Shown here: one piece after another, positions 16,055 through 23,511 of the stretch
Numbering within the stretch: position 1 is the first letter of the stretch
Layout of the letters: each line of letters opens with the position of its first letter
From: an uncultured Oscillospiraceae bacterium
GTDB lineage: Bacteria > Bacillota > Clostridia > Oscillospirales > Oscillospiraceae
Direction: 5' to 3'
Length of the DNA: 64,000 nt
Assembly (NCBI GenBank): GCA_947626785.1
Contig: CANQTO010000006.1
Span: 1 to 64,000 of the forward strand
Program-made: the position numbers and the translations under genes
The notes under the pieces: model-generated
The model's input: the letters and a program-made list of their open reading frames with translations, nothing else
Told to the model about the DNA's origin: nothing
Databases searched by the model: none

Positions 16055-16084
16055 AAAAAAGAGCGGCAAATTCCGCTCTTTTTT
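16055..16084. terminator. Bidirectional terminator upstream of the met operon
   Basis: 12-bp stem aaaaaagagcgg / ccgctctttttt around six bases. It lies 16 bp downstream of the Lar-like gene. Confidence 0.9.
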
Positions 16085-16100
16085 CCACTCAGCTGCTTCT

Positions 16101-16328
16101 TTAGTCATCTGGTCTGGAGTGGATGACCTTCCCCATATTCCAGATGTGCGCGGCCTGGCGGGCCGCCTCGGCGCGCTCGGCCTCGCTGTGGAAGGCAAAC
16201 TCCGCCGTGTGGCTGCAACAGTCCAGGCACTGGACGTACAGGCACCAGCCGCCCTCCTCTTCCAGGCAGCCTGTGCCGCCGCAGTAGGGGCAGTCCTGCA
16301 ATTCGATATCTTCAAAATACACCGACAT
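16101..16328 (-). CDS. Lar-like (restriction alleviation) small zinc-finger protein
   Basis: 75 aa. The pattern CPYCGGTGCLEEEGGWCLYV, then CLDC, and a C-terminal EAARQAAHIWN resemble the Lar/restriction-alleviation family: a zinc knuckle followed by the A-x-x-x-W-N helix. Phage and chromosomal Lar proteins modulate type I restriction; most chromosomal relatives are uncharacterised, so the function here is inference. ATG 16328 has AGGAGG eight bases upstream; a further ATG upstream lacks one. The gene has its own promoter and a terminator after it. Confidence 0.75.
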   Translation of the reverse strand: MSVYFEDIELQDCPYCGGTGCLEEEGGWCLYVQCLDCCSHTAEFAFHSEAERAEAARQAAHIWNMGKVIHSRPDD

Positions 16329-16364
16329 GTTCAGTCCTCCTGACAACACCTTGAAGTGGGAGCC

Positions 16365-16393
16365 ATTATATCACGCTTTTGCGAAAAGCACAA
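16365..16393 (-). promoter_or_regulatory. Promoter of the Lar-like gene
   Basis: On the minus strand: TTGTGC (16388-16393), 17-bp spacer, TATAAT (16365-16370). Confidence 0.65.
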
Positions 16394-16419
16394 CGGCCGA
16401 AAACGGATATTCCCCAAAA

Positions 16420-17355
16420 TCAGTACTCGTAGATCCCGCCGCCGATGAACTCCCGGATCAGGGCGTCGTCGGCCACGTACTTCTCCTCGATGTCCCCGAA
16501 GAGCTGGAGGGCGGGCAGCACGGCCCGGAGCTCGTCAAAGCGCTCGATGCCCTCCGGCACGGCCCGGAACAGAGCCGTGGCCGTGTGGTTAAAGACCGCG
16601 GGCTCATAGGCCAGGGAGGTGTCCAGCTGGAGGTCCGCCTTGTCCTTATAGGGGGAGATGTACAGCTTTTCCCCCCGGCGGACGTTGGCCCACATGGCCA
16701 TGGTCTCCGCCGGGTCGGAGCCCCGGAACAGATAGTCCCGCACCGTGCGCCGCACCAGGCGGAACCAGGTGCGCTTGAAGACTATTTTGCCCTCGAACTC
16801 CACGTCGCTGCGGGCGGAGATATAGAGCTTGAAGGCCTCCGGGTGCCGGCCGGCGATCTGGTCGTTCAGGGCGTGGATGCCCTCGAAGATGACCACCTCG
16901 TCGCTGCCAGGCTTGATGGATTTGGAGGGCTCCTGGATGCGCATTTTCCGGGAGAACTCGTACTTGGGCACGAAGATCCGCTCCCCCCGGGCCAGCTGCT
17001 CAAAGTGCCGGTTCAGCAGCTCCATGTCCAGGCACAGAGGGGACTCCAGGTCCATCTCTCCCTCCGGCGTGCGGGGCACGGTCTCCGGGTCGATGGTCTT
17101 GAAATAGTCGTCCATGGCCACGTAATGGGTGCCCACGCCCCGGCGCTTCAGCTCCTCCGCGATCTTCATGGAGGTGGTGGTCTTGCCGGAGCCGGAGGGC
17201 CCGGACAGCAGGACGATGGGGCTGGCCTTCCGGTTGGCCAGGATCATCTCGGCGGCCTTACGCACCTTGGCCTGGTACTTCTCGTCCTCCTCCCGGACAA
17301 AGCCCTGGGGATCGGACACGGTCTTGAAATTGATCTCTTTCAGCTGATATGCCAC
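16420..17355 (-). CDS. Uridine kinase-family P-loop kinase
   Basis: 311 aa from GTG 17355, chosen for AGGAGG seven bases upstream. The P-loop is LLSGPSGSGKTTTS near residue 55; MDDYFKTIDPETVPRTPEGEMDLESP is the uridine kinase/phosphoribulokinase substrate region, and VVIFEGIHALND the Walker B with its following Glu. A ~50-residue N-terminal and ~100-residue C-terminal extension exceed Udk's length, as in clostridial 'nucleoside kinase' proteins sometimes fused to a TGS domain, which I do not see here. The substrate is unproved. It is 14 bp downstream of hemZ and probably co-transcribed. Confidence 0.82.
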   Translation of the reverse strand: MAYQLKEINFKTVSDPQGFVREEDEKYQAKVRKAAEMILANRKASPIVLLSGPSGSGKTTTSMKIAEELKRRGVGTHYVAMDDYFKTIDPETVPRTPEGEMDLESPLCLDMELLNRHFEQLARGERIFVPKYEFSRKMRIQEPSKSIKPGSDEVVIFEGIHALNDQIAGRHPEAFKLYISARSDVEFEGKIVFKRTWFRLVRRTVRDYLFRGSDPAETMAMWANVRRGEKLYISPYKDKADLQLDTSLAYEPAVFNHTATALFRAVPEGIERFDELRAVLPALQLFGDIEEKYVADDALIREFIGGGIYEY

Positions 17356-17369
17356 AATGCTGCCTCCTT

Positions 17370-18839
17370 TTACCGGCTCTGTCCGCAAAACCGGGAGATC
17401 TCCTCTTTCCCGGCGCAGACCCGGTCGATATTCTGGATATACTCCAGGGGATATTTGGGGGCCGTCAGGCGGATATTCCGGCCGCCGGCGGGCCCGATGA
17501 GCTTGGTGGAGCCCCCGGCCCCCATGGCCAGGATGCTGCACAGCTCCTCCATCATGCAGATGTTGTACAGGTTGGAAGACCCGGGCCGGGTCCAGCCCAC
17601 GTTCTCAAAGCCGCCGGACATGAACTTCTGCCGGTAGAGGTAGTAGGGCCCGTAGCCCGCGGCGCGGAGCCGCTCCTCTGCCAGAGAGAGCATCCGGGCC
17701 ACCTCCTCCCCCGAGGGCAGGCGGGAGCCCTCCAGAGCGATGCGGGAGCCCCGCTTGACGGACAGGGTGTGGACGGTGATATTCTCCGGCGCCAGGGCCA
17801 GCACCTGCTTCAGGGTGTCCGCGAAGCCCTCCGGGCTGTCCTCCGGCAGGCCGGCGATCAGGTCCATGTTCACGGCAAAGCCCCCGCAGGCGCGGACCTT
17901 CTCCAGCGCCGTCAGGATATCCGCCGCCGTGTGCCGCCGGCCGATGGCCTCCAGCACCGCGTCCGACATGGTCTGGGGGTTGACGCTGATCCGATCCACT
18001 CCGTGCCGACGCAGGGCAGCCAGCTTGGCCTCCGTGATGGTGTCGGGCCGGCCGGCCTCCACGGTGTACTCCCGCAGGGCCGACAGGTCGAACTGGTCCT
18101 CCAGCAGGCCGCAGAGCCGGTCCAGCTGCTCTGCCGACAGGGTCGTTGGCGTGCCGCCGCCCATGTACAGGGCTACAATGCGCAGCCCCTGCCGCCGGAC
18201 CTGCTCGGCCACGGCCCGGAGCTCCTTCTCCAGAGCCTCCAGGAAGGGCGGGATGAGTGCCATGCTTTTCTCCACCGACTGGCTGACGAAGCTGCAATAG
18301 GCGCAGCGGGTGGGGCAGAAGGGGATGCCCACATACAGGCACACGTCCTGCTTCTCCAGGCTGTCCATGGCCTTCAGGGTCTCCCGGCCGGTGTCCAGGC
18401 ACAGCCGGGCCCGCTCCGGGCTCACGTCGTACTCCTCGGAAAAGCGCCGGGCGGCCTCCACCCCGCTCAGGCCCGAGAGCAGCAGGGGCGTCATCAGCTT
18501 GCCGGGCCGGACGCCGGTCAGAGCCCCCCAGGGGGGCCGGGGGCGCCCGGCGGCCAGGGCCGCCCGGTACACCGCGTTCTTGATGAGCCGCTGGCAGCGG
18601 CTGTCCTCCTCCAGAGAGCCGGGCCGGAGGGCGGGGGCCTCATCCTCCCCACAGAAGCTCTTCCCGTCCAGCACCAGCTTGCAGCGGGCCCGGAGCGTCT
18701 CCCCCTTCTCCAGAGCGATCTCCATCCGCTCCCCCTCCGGCGCGCCCTCCGGGTACTCCGGCCGCTCGGCCGGGAACAGGGTCAGCAGGATCTGCTCCGC
18801 GGCATATTTATAGTCGTGTCCGATCAGATATAGTCTCAA
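17370..18839 (-). CDS. hemZ: Coproporphyrinogen dehydrogenase-type radical SAM protein HemZ
   Basis: 489 aa. An N-terminal domain (~1-160) characteristic of HemZ precedes the radical SAM core with CPTRCAYCSF (three Cys binding 4Fe-4S), YMGGGTPTTL, YTVEAGRPDTI and DLIAGLPEDSPEGF. HemZ belongs to the oxygen-independent coproporphyrinogen oxidase (HemN) family, but in anaerobes lacking haem synthesis the role is unclear and haem trafficking is possible. The start is TTG 18839 with AAAGGATG upstream. The paralogue HemW lies at 22.2 kb. Confidence 0.9.
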   Translation of the reverse strand: MRLYLIGHDYKYAAEQILLTLFPAERPEYPEGAPEGERMEIALEKGETLRARCKLVLDGKSFCGEDEAPALRPGSLEEDSRCQRLIKNAVYRAALAAGRPRPPWGALTGVRPGKLMTPLLLSGLSGVEAARRFSEEYDVSPERARLCLDTGRETLKAMDSLEKQDVCLYVGIPFCPTRCAYCSFVSQSVEKSMALIPPFLEALEKELRAVAEQVRRQGLRIVALYMGGGTPTTLSAEQLDRLCGLLEDQFDLSALREYTVEAGRPDTITEAKLAALRRHGVDRISVNPQTMSDAVLEAIGRRHTAADILTALEKVRACGGFAVNMDLIAGLPEDSPEGFADTLKQVLALAPENITVHTLSVKRGSRIALEGSRLPSGEEVARMLSLAEERLRAAGYGPYYLYRQKFMSGGFENVGWTRPGSSNLYNICMMEELCSILAMGAGGSTKLIGPAGGRNIRLTAPKYPLEYIQNIDRVCAGKEEISRFCGQSR

Positions 18840-18900
18840 GGCCGCATCCTTTCTAACGATTGAAACCGGGCAAAACCGGGTAAACTCTTCTTAGATAGTC

Positions 18901-18929
18901 ATTATATCAAAAGAAAAGAAAGAACACAA
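18901..18929 (-). promoter_or_regulatory. Promoter of hemZ
   Basis: On the minus strand: TTGTGT (18924-18929), 17-bp pyrimidine-rich spacer, TATAAT (18901-18906). Confidence 0.65.
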
Positions 18930-18990
18930 CGCGCTTATAGAGTAATGTAAAATTTTATTCGTTATATTTCAAAAAATCGGTGGATAATTT

Positions 18991-19018
18991 TTTACAAATA
19001 CTGTAATATGTATATACA
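18991..19018 (+). promoter_or_regulatory. Promoter of the carD-like gene
   Basis: TTTACA (18991-18996), 16-bp spacer, TATACA (19013-19018); the rest of the 200-bp gap is AT-rich with no gene. Confidence 0.5.
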
Positions 19019-19041
19019 ACCAAAAAAAGGGGTGTCCTCTT

Positions 19042-19533
19042 ATGTTCAACGTAGGAGACAAGATCGTTTACGGCGAAAACGGCGTATGTACGGTTGAGAG
19101 GATAGAGCCCCTGGACATGGCAGGCGCTGTGAAGGGAAAACTTTATTACCGGCTTTCCCCGCTGATCGGAAGCAGCACCTTCTTTGTGCCGGTGGACTCC
19201 GGCGCCTTCATGCGCCCGGTTATCAGCCGGGACGAGGCGGAAGCCCTGATCGATTCCATTCCGGAGATCGAGCCCGCCATCTGCACTGACAGCCGCTTCA
19301 ATCATGTGGACGCGTACTACCGGGATCTGTTCAAGCAGCACACCAACGAGACGCTGGTCTCCATCGTCAAGGGCCTGCGTCACCGCCTGGCCGGCAAGAA
19401 AACCAAGAGCAGCCGGGCGGAGGCCACCATGCGCCGGGCCAAGGACATTCTCAACAGCGAGTTGTCCGTGGCGCTGGAGCTGGAGGTGGACGAGGTGGAG
19501 GACTACATCCTCAGCCGCCTGAGCGGAGGTTGA
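19042..19533 (+). CDS. CarD/CdnL-family RNA polymerase-binding regulator
   Basis: 163 aa, the family length. The N-terminal RNA-polymerase-interacting Tudor-like domain is seen in FNVGDKIVYGENGVCTVERI and YYRLSPLIGSSTFFVPVDS; the C-terminal helical DNA-binding domain includes the Lys-rich GKKTKSSRAEATMRRAKDIL. CarD proteins stabilise open promoter complexes, often at rRNA genes. The gene stands alone with its own promoter and a strong terminator. The RBS aaaaggggtg is somewhat distant from the ATG. Confidence 0.9.
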   Translation: MFNVGDKIVYGENGVCTVERIEPLDMAGAVKGKLYYRLSPLIGSSTFFVPVDSGAFMRPVISRDEAEALIDSIPEIEPAICTDSRFNHVDAYYRDLFKQHTNETLVSIVKGLRHRLAGKKTKSSRAEATMRRAKDILNSELSVALELEVDEVEDYILSRLSGG

Positions 19534-19551
19534 ACCCGGACCTACGCGAGT

Positions 19552-19587
19552 AAAAAACCGTTCCGAATTTTTTCGGAACGGTTTTTT
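19552..19587. terminator. Bidirectional terminator carD / RHH gene
   Basis: 15-bp perfect stem (19552-19566 with 19573-19587) with A- and T-rich ends. It ends six bases from the RHH gene's stop. Confidence 0.92.
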
Positions 19588-19592
19588 CCATG

Positions 19593-19775
19593 TCAATAGA
19601 AGTCCTCGCCCAGCTCGATCTCGCCGTTCTCCTTTTCAAATTGCTTCACATATTCCTGGGCGAGATAGACCAATTGATTGCTCAATGACCGCTTGTTCTG
19701 CTTGGCAACATAGGTGATCTTATATAAAAGCTCTGGCTCAAACCGAACGGCAGTCTGGATCTTTCGCGTCGCCAT
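19593..19775 (-). CDS. Ribbon-helix-helix (Arc/MetJ-type) DNA-binding protein
   Basis: 60 aa. The N-terminal strand RKIQTAVRFEPELLYKI is followed by two helices (KRSLSNQLVYLAQEYVKQFEK), the layout of a small RHH dimer such as Arc; the tail is acidic. It was chosen from ATG 19775 with GAGGTG upstream. It could be an antitoxin-like or autoregulatory protein, but no toxin gene lies beside it; the divergent neighbour is another small regulator. Its composition is less GC-rich than its neighbours, suggesting later acquisition. Confidence 0.75.
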   Translation of the reverse strand: MATRKIQTAVRFEPELLYKITYVAKQNKRSLSNQLVYLAQEYVKQFEKENGEIELGEDFY

Positions 19776-19909
19776 ACCAACACCTCACTAACAAAGTGAT
19801 AACATTATACATGCAAGTCCCTTGATTTAATACAAACAACCTGATAATATGTTGCGTGCAACCTGCATATATGTTGTTATTATATCGTTTATGTTATGGA
19901 GGTATTTTT
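19776..19909. promoter_or_regulatory. Divergent regulatory region between RHH and XRE genes
   Basis: 134 AT-rich bases carrying TATAAT on the minus strand (19803-19808), a gttgc-gt-gcaac dyad (19852-19863) and several TTGCA/TGCAA-like words. It probably holds both promoters and an operator, though the -35 elements are not clear. Confidence 0.4.
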
Positions 19910-20140
19910 ATGTTGGTGCGGGATGACTGCGTGTTTTTGGGGCCCAATCTGCGCCGTCTGCGGCGGGAGAAGGGCCTGAGCCGGGCAAGGCTGGCGAAAA
20001 AGATGGGGATCAGCTGGGGCCAGCTCTTTCTCCTGGAGCGGGGGCGCATTTCGGAGCGGATGAGCGTGGAGGCGCTCCTGCTGGCCGGCCGGGCCCTGGA
20101 TACCCCGCCCGTTCGATTCTTCGAGGCGGGCGGTAAATAG
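19910..20140 (+). CDS. Small XRE-type helix-turn-helix protein
   Basis: 76 aa from ATG 19910, with GGAGG seven bases upstream. Residues ~10-65 form a helix-turn-helix: LRRLRREKGLSRARLAKKMG, then WGQLFLLERGR and a third-helix region VEALLLAGRALDTP. It consists of little more than the DNA-binding domain. It is divergent from the RHH gene, suggesting a small mutual control unit. Targets are unknown. Confidence 0.75.
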   Translation: MLVRDDCVFLGPNLRRLRREKGLSRARLAKKMGISWGQLFLLERGRISERMSVEALLLAGRALDTPPVRFFEAGGK

Positions 20141-20200
20141 GCGCCGGCGTCCGCCCCCGCAGAAGATTTCTTAATTCCTCCGTAAGAATCGTAAGATGTG

Positions 20201-20228
20201 TTGAAATCGCGGGGAAATGTGCTATAAT
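20201..20228 (+). promoter_or_regulatory. Promoter of htpG
   Basis: TTGAAA (20201-20206), 16-bp spacer, TATAAT (20223-20228). No CIRCE-type inverted repeat is seen. Confidence 0.65.
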
Positions 20229-20273
20229 ATAACATTATGAAAAACTGCAAAAAGAAAAGAGGTACTTTTTTCC

Positions 20274-22184
20274 ATGGCAAAGAAACAGTTCAAGGCCGAG
20301 TCCAAGAGGCTCCTTGACCTGATGATCAACTCCATTTACACCAACAAGGAGATCTTCCTGCGGGAGATCATCTCCAACGCCTCCGACGCCATCGACAAGC
20401 TCTGCTACCTGTCTTTGACCGACGATCAGGTGGGTCTGAGCCGGGAGGATTTCCGGATCGACATCCTGCTGAACAAGGACGAGCGGACCATCACCGTCCG
20501 CGATAACGGCATCGGCATGAGCGCCGCCGAGGCGGAGGCCAACCTGGGCGTCATCGCCAAGAGCGGCTCCTACGCCTTTAAGGGCGAGATGGAGGAGGAC
20601 AAGGCCGAGGACCTGTCCATCATCGGCCAGTTCGGCGTGGGCTTCTACTCCGCCTTCATGGTCTCCGACGAGGTGACCGTGCTCAGCCGCAAGTACGGCG
20701 AGAGCGAGGGCGTCAAGTGGCAGAGCCGGGGCGCCGACGGCTACACGGTCAGCCCCTGCGAGAAGGAGAGCGTGGGCACCGACGTGATCATGCACCTGAA
20801 GGAGGACACGGAGGACGAGATCTACGGCTCCTACCTGGAGGTGTGGAAGATCAAGGCCCTGGTGAAGAAGTACTCCGACTATGTGCGCTGGCCCATCAAG
20901 ATGGACATCCAGCACCAGGAGCGCTTCGAGACCGGCGAGACCGACGACGAGGGCAATCCCAAGTACGACTATAGGATGGTCACCGAGAACGAGACCGTCA
21001 ACAGCATGGTGCCCATCTGGCAGCGCAGCAAGAGCGAGGTCACCGACGACGACTGCATCGCCTTTTATAAGGAAAAGAACCGGGACCGGAAGGACCCCTG
21101 CGCCCTGGTGCGCATCAACGCGGAGGGCGCCGTGTCCTACAAGGCGCTGCTCTTTGTCCCCGGCGAGGAGAATGAAAACGCCTTTTCCGGCGACAATAAG
21201 GGGGGGATCACCCTCTACTCCAACGGCGTCATGATCATGGAGAAGTGCGACAAGCTGGTCCACGACTACTTTGAGTTCGTCAAGGGCGTGGTGGACTCCC
21301 CGGACCTGTCCCTGAACATCTCCCGGGAGCTGCTGCAGCACGACCGGCAGCTGCGCATCATCGGCCAGAACCTGGAAAAGCGTATCAAGGGCGAGCTGGA
21401 AAAGCTCATGCGGGACGACCGGCCCAAGTACGAGGAGTTCTTCCGCAACTTCGGCGTCCACATCAAGGCCGGCGTCTGCGACGAGTACGGCCGCTATAAG
21501 GACTTTCTGCGGGACCTGCTGCTGTTCTACAGCTCCGAGGACAAGCAGGTGAGCCTGAAGGAATATGTGGAGAACATGCCCGAGAGCCAGAAGGCCATCT
21601 ACTACGCCAGCGCCGACACCGTGCGGCACGCCTACAGCCTGCCCCAGTGCGAGAACGTGCGCAGCCGGGGCTATGAGCTGCTGTATCTGACCAATCCTCT
21701 GGACCAGATGGTGCTGGAGTGCCTGCGGGAGCAGGACGGCAAGAGCTTCGTCAACGTGATCACCGACGATCTGGGCTTCGAGACCGACGAGGAGAAGAAG
21801 GCCGCCGAGGAGCGGGACGTGGAGAACAAGGAGCTGCTGGACTTCGTGAAGGAGAGCCTGGGCGAGGGCATCGTGAAGGCCAAGCTCTCCGGCAACCTGG
21901 CCTCCCAGCCCTGCGGCCTGAGCACCGAGGGCGGCATCACCCTGGAGATGGAGCGCTACTTCCGGCACGGCCCCAGCGAGGAGATGCGCAAGATCAAGGC
22001 CAACCGGGTACTGGAGATCAATCCGGAGCACCGGGCCTTCCAGGTTTTGAAGGAGGCCTTTGAGACGGATAAAGAGAGAGCCGGCAAGCTGTGCAAGGTG
22101 CTGCTGACCCTGGCCGAGCTGATGGCCGGGGTGGATGTGGAAGACCCGGCGGAGTTCAGCCTGCTGGTGGGGGAGCTGTTCTGA
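20274..22184 (+). CDS. htpG: Molecular chaperone HtpG (bacterial Hsp90)
   Basis: 636 aa, full length. The GHKL ATPase domain shows ELISNASDA-type REIISNASDAIDKL, DNGIGMSAAEAEANLGVIAKSG and IGQFGVGFYSAFMVSD; the middle domain has the catalytic-Arg region SLNISRELLQHDRQL; the C-terminal dimerisation domain ends the protein. It acts as an ATP-dependent cytoplasmic chaperone. The start is preceded by AAGAGG. The gene is followed 43 bp later by hemW. Confidence 0.97.
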   Translation: MAKKQFKAESKRLLDLMINSIYTNKEIFLREIISNASDAIDKLCYLSLTDDQVGLSREDFRIDILLNKDERTITVRDNGIGMSAAEAEANLGVIAKSGSYAFKGEMEEDKAEDLSIIGQFGVGFYSAFMVSDEVTVLSRKYGESEGVKWQSRGADGYTVSPCEKESVGTDVIMHLKEDTEDEIYGSYLEVWKIKALVKKYSDYVRWPIKMDIQHQERFETGETDDEGNPKYDYRMVTENETVNSMVPIWQRSKSEVTDDDCIAFYKEKNRDRKDPCALVRINAEGAVSYKALLFVPGEENENAFSGDNKGGITLYSNGVMIMEKCDKLVHDYFEFVKGVVDSPDLSLNISRELLQHDRQLRIIGQNLEKRIKGELEKLMRDDRPKYEEFFRNFGVHIKAGVCDEYGRYKDFLRDLLLFYSSEDKQVSLKEYVENMPESQKAIYYASADTVRHAYSLPQCENVRSRGYELLYLTNPLDQMVLECLREQDGKSFVNVITDDLGFETDEEKKAAEERDVENKELLDFVKESLGEGIVKAKLSGNLASQPCGLSTEGGITLEMERYFRHGPSEEMRKIKANRVLEINPEHRAFQVLKEAFETDKERAGKLCKVLLTLAELMAGVDVEDPAEFSLLVGELF

Positions 22185-22227
22185 CCCCCAAAACGCCGCC
22201 GGAGAAAAACAGGAGGGATAAGGAAAT

Positions 22228-23511
22228 ATGAGAGAGCGTCTGGGAATATATATCCATATCCCCTTCTGCGCCAGCAAGTGCGGCTACTGCGATTTCTATT
22301 CGCTCTCCGGCTGCGACCATATGATGCCCGATTACCAGGAGGCGTTGCTGGCCCACCTGGAGGAGTCGGCCCCCGCCATCCGCAACTATGAGGTGGACAG
22401 CATCTACTTCGGCGGCGGCACCCCCAGCTTCTACGGGGCCGACAAGATCGTGGAGATCCTGGACGCGCTGAAGCTCAACGGCAACGTGCGGCTGGATTCG
22501 GAGGTGACCGTGGAGGCCAACCCCGACAGCATCAGCGCCGCGGCTCTGAAGCTGCTGCGCCAGGAGGGGGTCAACCGCCTGTCTCTGGGGGTCCAGTCCG
22601 CGGACAACGACCTGTTGAAGCTCATCGGCCGCCGGCACAATTTCCAGCAGGCCCAGCGGGCCGTGGCGGAGGCCCGGAAGGCGGGCTTTGAGAACATCAA
22701 CCTAGACCTGATCTACGGCCTGCCCAGCCAGACCAAGGCGGACTGGGCCACGACTTTAGCCAAGGTGGTGGAGCTGCACCCGGAGCACATCTCCTGCTAC
22801 GGGCTGAAGCTGGAGCCGGGCACCCCCATGTACCAGGAGTACAAGGGCTCGGCCATCCTGCCGGACGACGACGAGCAGGCGGATATGTACTCCTACGCCG
22901 CCGAGATGCTGGAGCGCTACGGCTATAAGCACTATGAGGTCTCCAACTTCTGCGCCCCCGGCTTCGAGTCCCGGCACAACCTGAAATACTGGGATCTGGA
23001 CGACTATATGGGCTTCGGCCCCGGCGCCCACTCCTGCGTGGGCAATCTGCGCTACAGCTTCGTGAAGGACCTGAAGCGCTACGTCACCGGCGTGAACCGG
23101 AAGGTCAGCATCGTCGACGAATATGAGCAGGTGGACACCCTGGAGCGGGCCGTGGAGTACATAATGCTGGGCATGCGTACCTCCTGCGGCATCTCCGAGC
23201 AGGACTACCGGGTCCGCTGTCAGAGCGACTGGCGGCCCATTCTCCGGGTGCTGAAGGCCTTTGCCGAGAAGGGCTGGGTCCAGCAGACGGAGGACCGCTG
23301 GCATTTCACCGTGCCGGGCTTTCTGATCTCCAACACCCTCATCGGCATCCTGCTGGAGGCCCAGGCCGGCAGCAGGCTGGAAGGGATCCCCTGGCTGGGA
23401 GAGGCCTATGAGGCCGAGGCGAAGATCGAACTGCCCAAGGGCGAGACGGAGCTCTTCCAGGAGCTGTATGAACAAAAGGTCAATGAGGATAGAGAGCATG
23501 AAGAACAGTAA
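22228..23511 (+). CDS. hemW: Radical SAM protein HemW (haem chaperone)
   Basis: 427 aa, somewhat longer than the usual ~380. The radical SAM triad is CASKCGYCDFYS, with an extra aromatic typical of HemN/HemW; then YFGGGTPSF, RLSLGVQSADNDLLK and DLIYGLPSQTKADW. It lacks the N-terminal extension of true HemN and fits HemW, which binds haem and delivers it to target proteins. AGGAGG precedes the ATG. Its last codons overlap the start of the VanW-type gene by 14 bases. Confidence 0.9.
   Translation: MRERLGIYIHIPFCASKCGYCDFYSLSGCDHMMPDYQEALLAHLEESAPAIRNYEVDSIYFGGGTPSFYGADKIVEILDALKLNGNVRLDSEVTVEANPDSISAAALKLLRQEGVNRLSLGVQSADNDLLKLIGRRHNFQQAQRAVAEARKAGFENINLDLIYGLPSQTKADWATTLAKVVELHPEHISCYGLKLEPGTPMYQEYKGSAILPDDDEQADMYSYAAEMLERYGYKHYEVSNFCAPGFESRHNLKYWDLDDYMGFGPGAHSCVGNLRYSFVKDLKRYVTGVNRKVSIVDEYEQVDTLERAVEYIMLGMRTSCGISEQDYRVRCQSDWRPILRVLKAFAEKGWVQQTEDRWHFTVPGFLISNTLIGILLEAQAGSRLEGIPWLGEAYEAEAKIELPKGETELFQELYEQKVNEDREHEEQ

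Noticed and set aside
20141..20273. CIRCE or other heat-shock operator before htpG
   Set aside because: No TTAGCACTC-type inverted repeat is present; only an ordinary promoter is seen.
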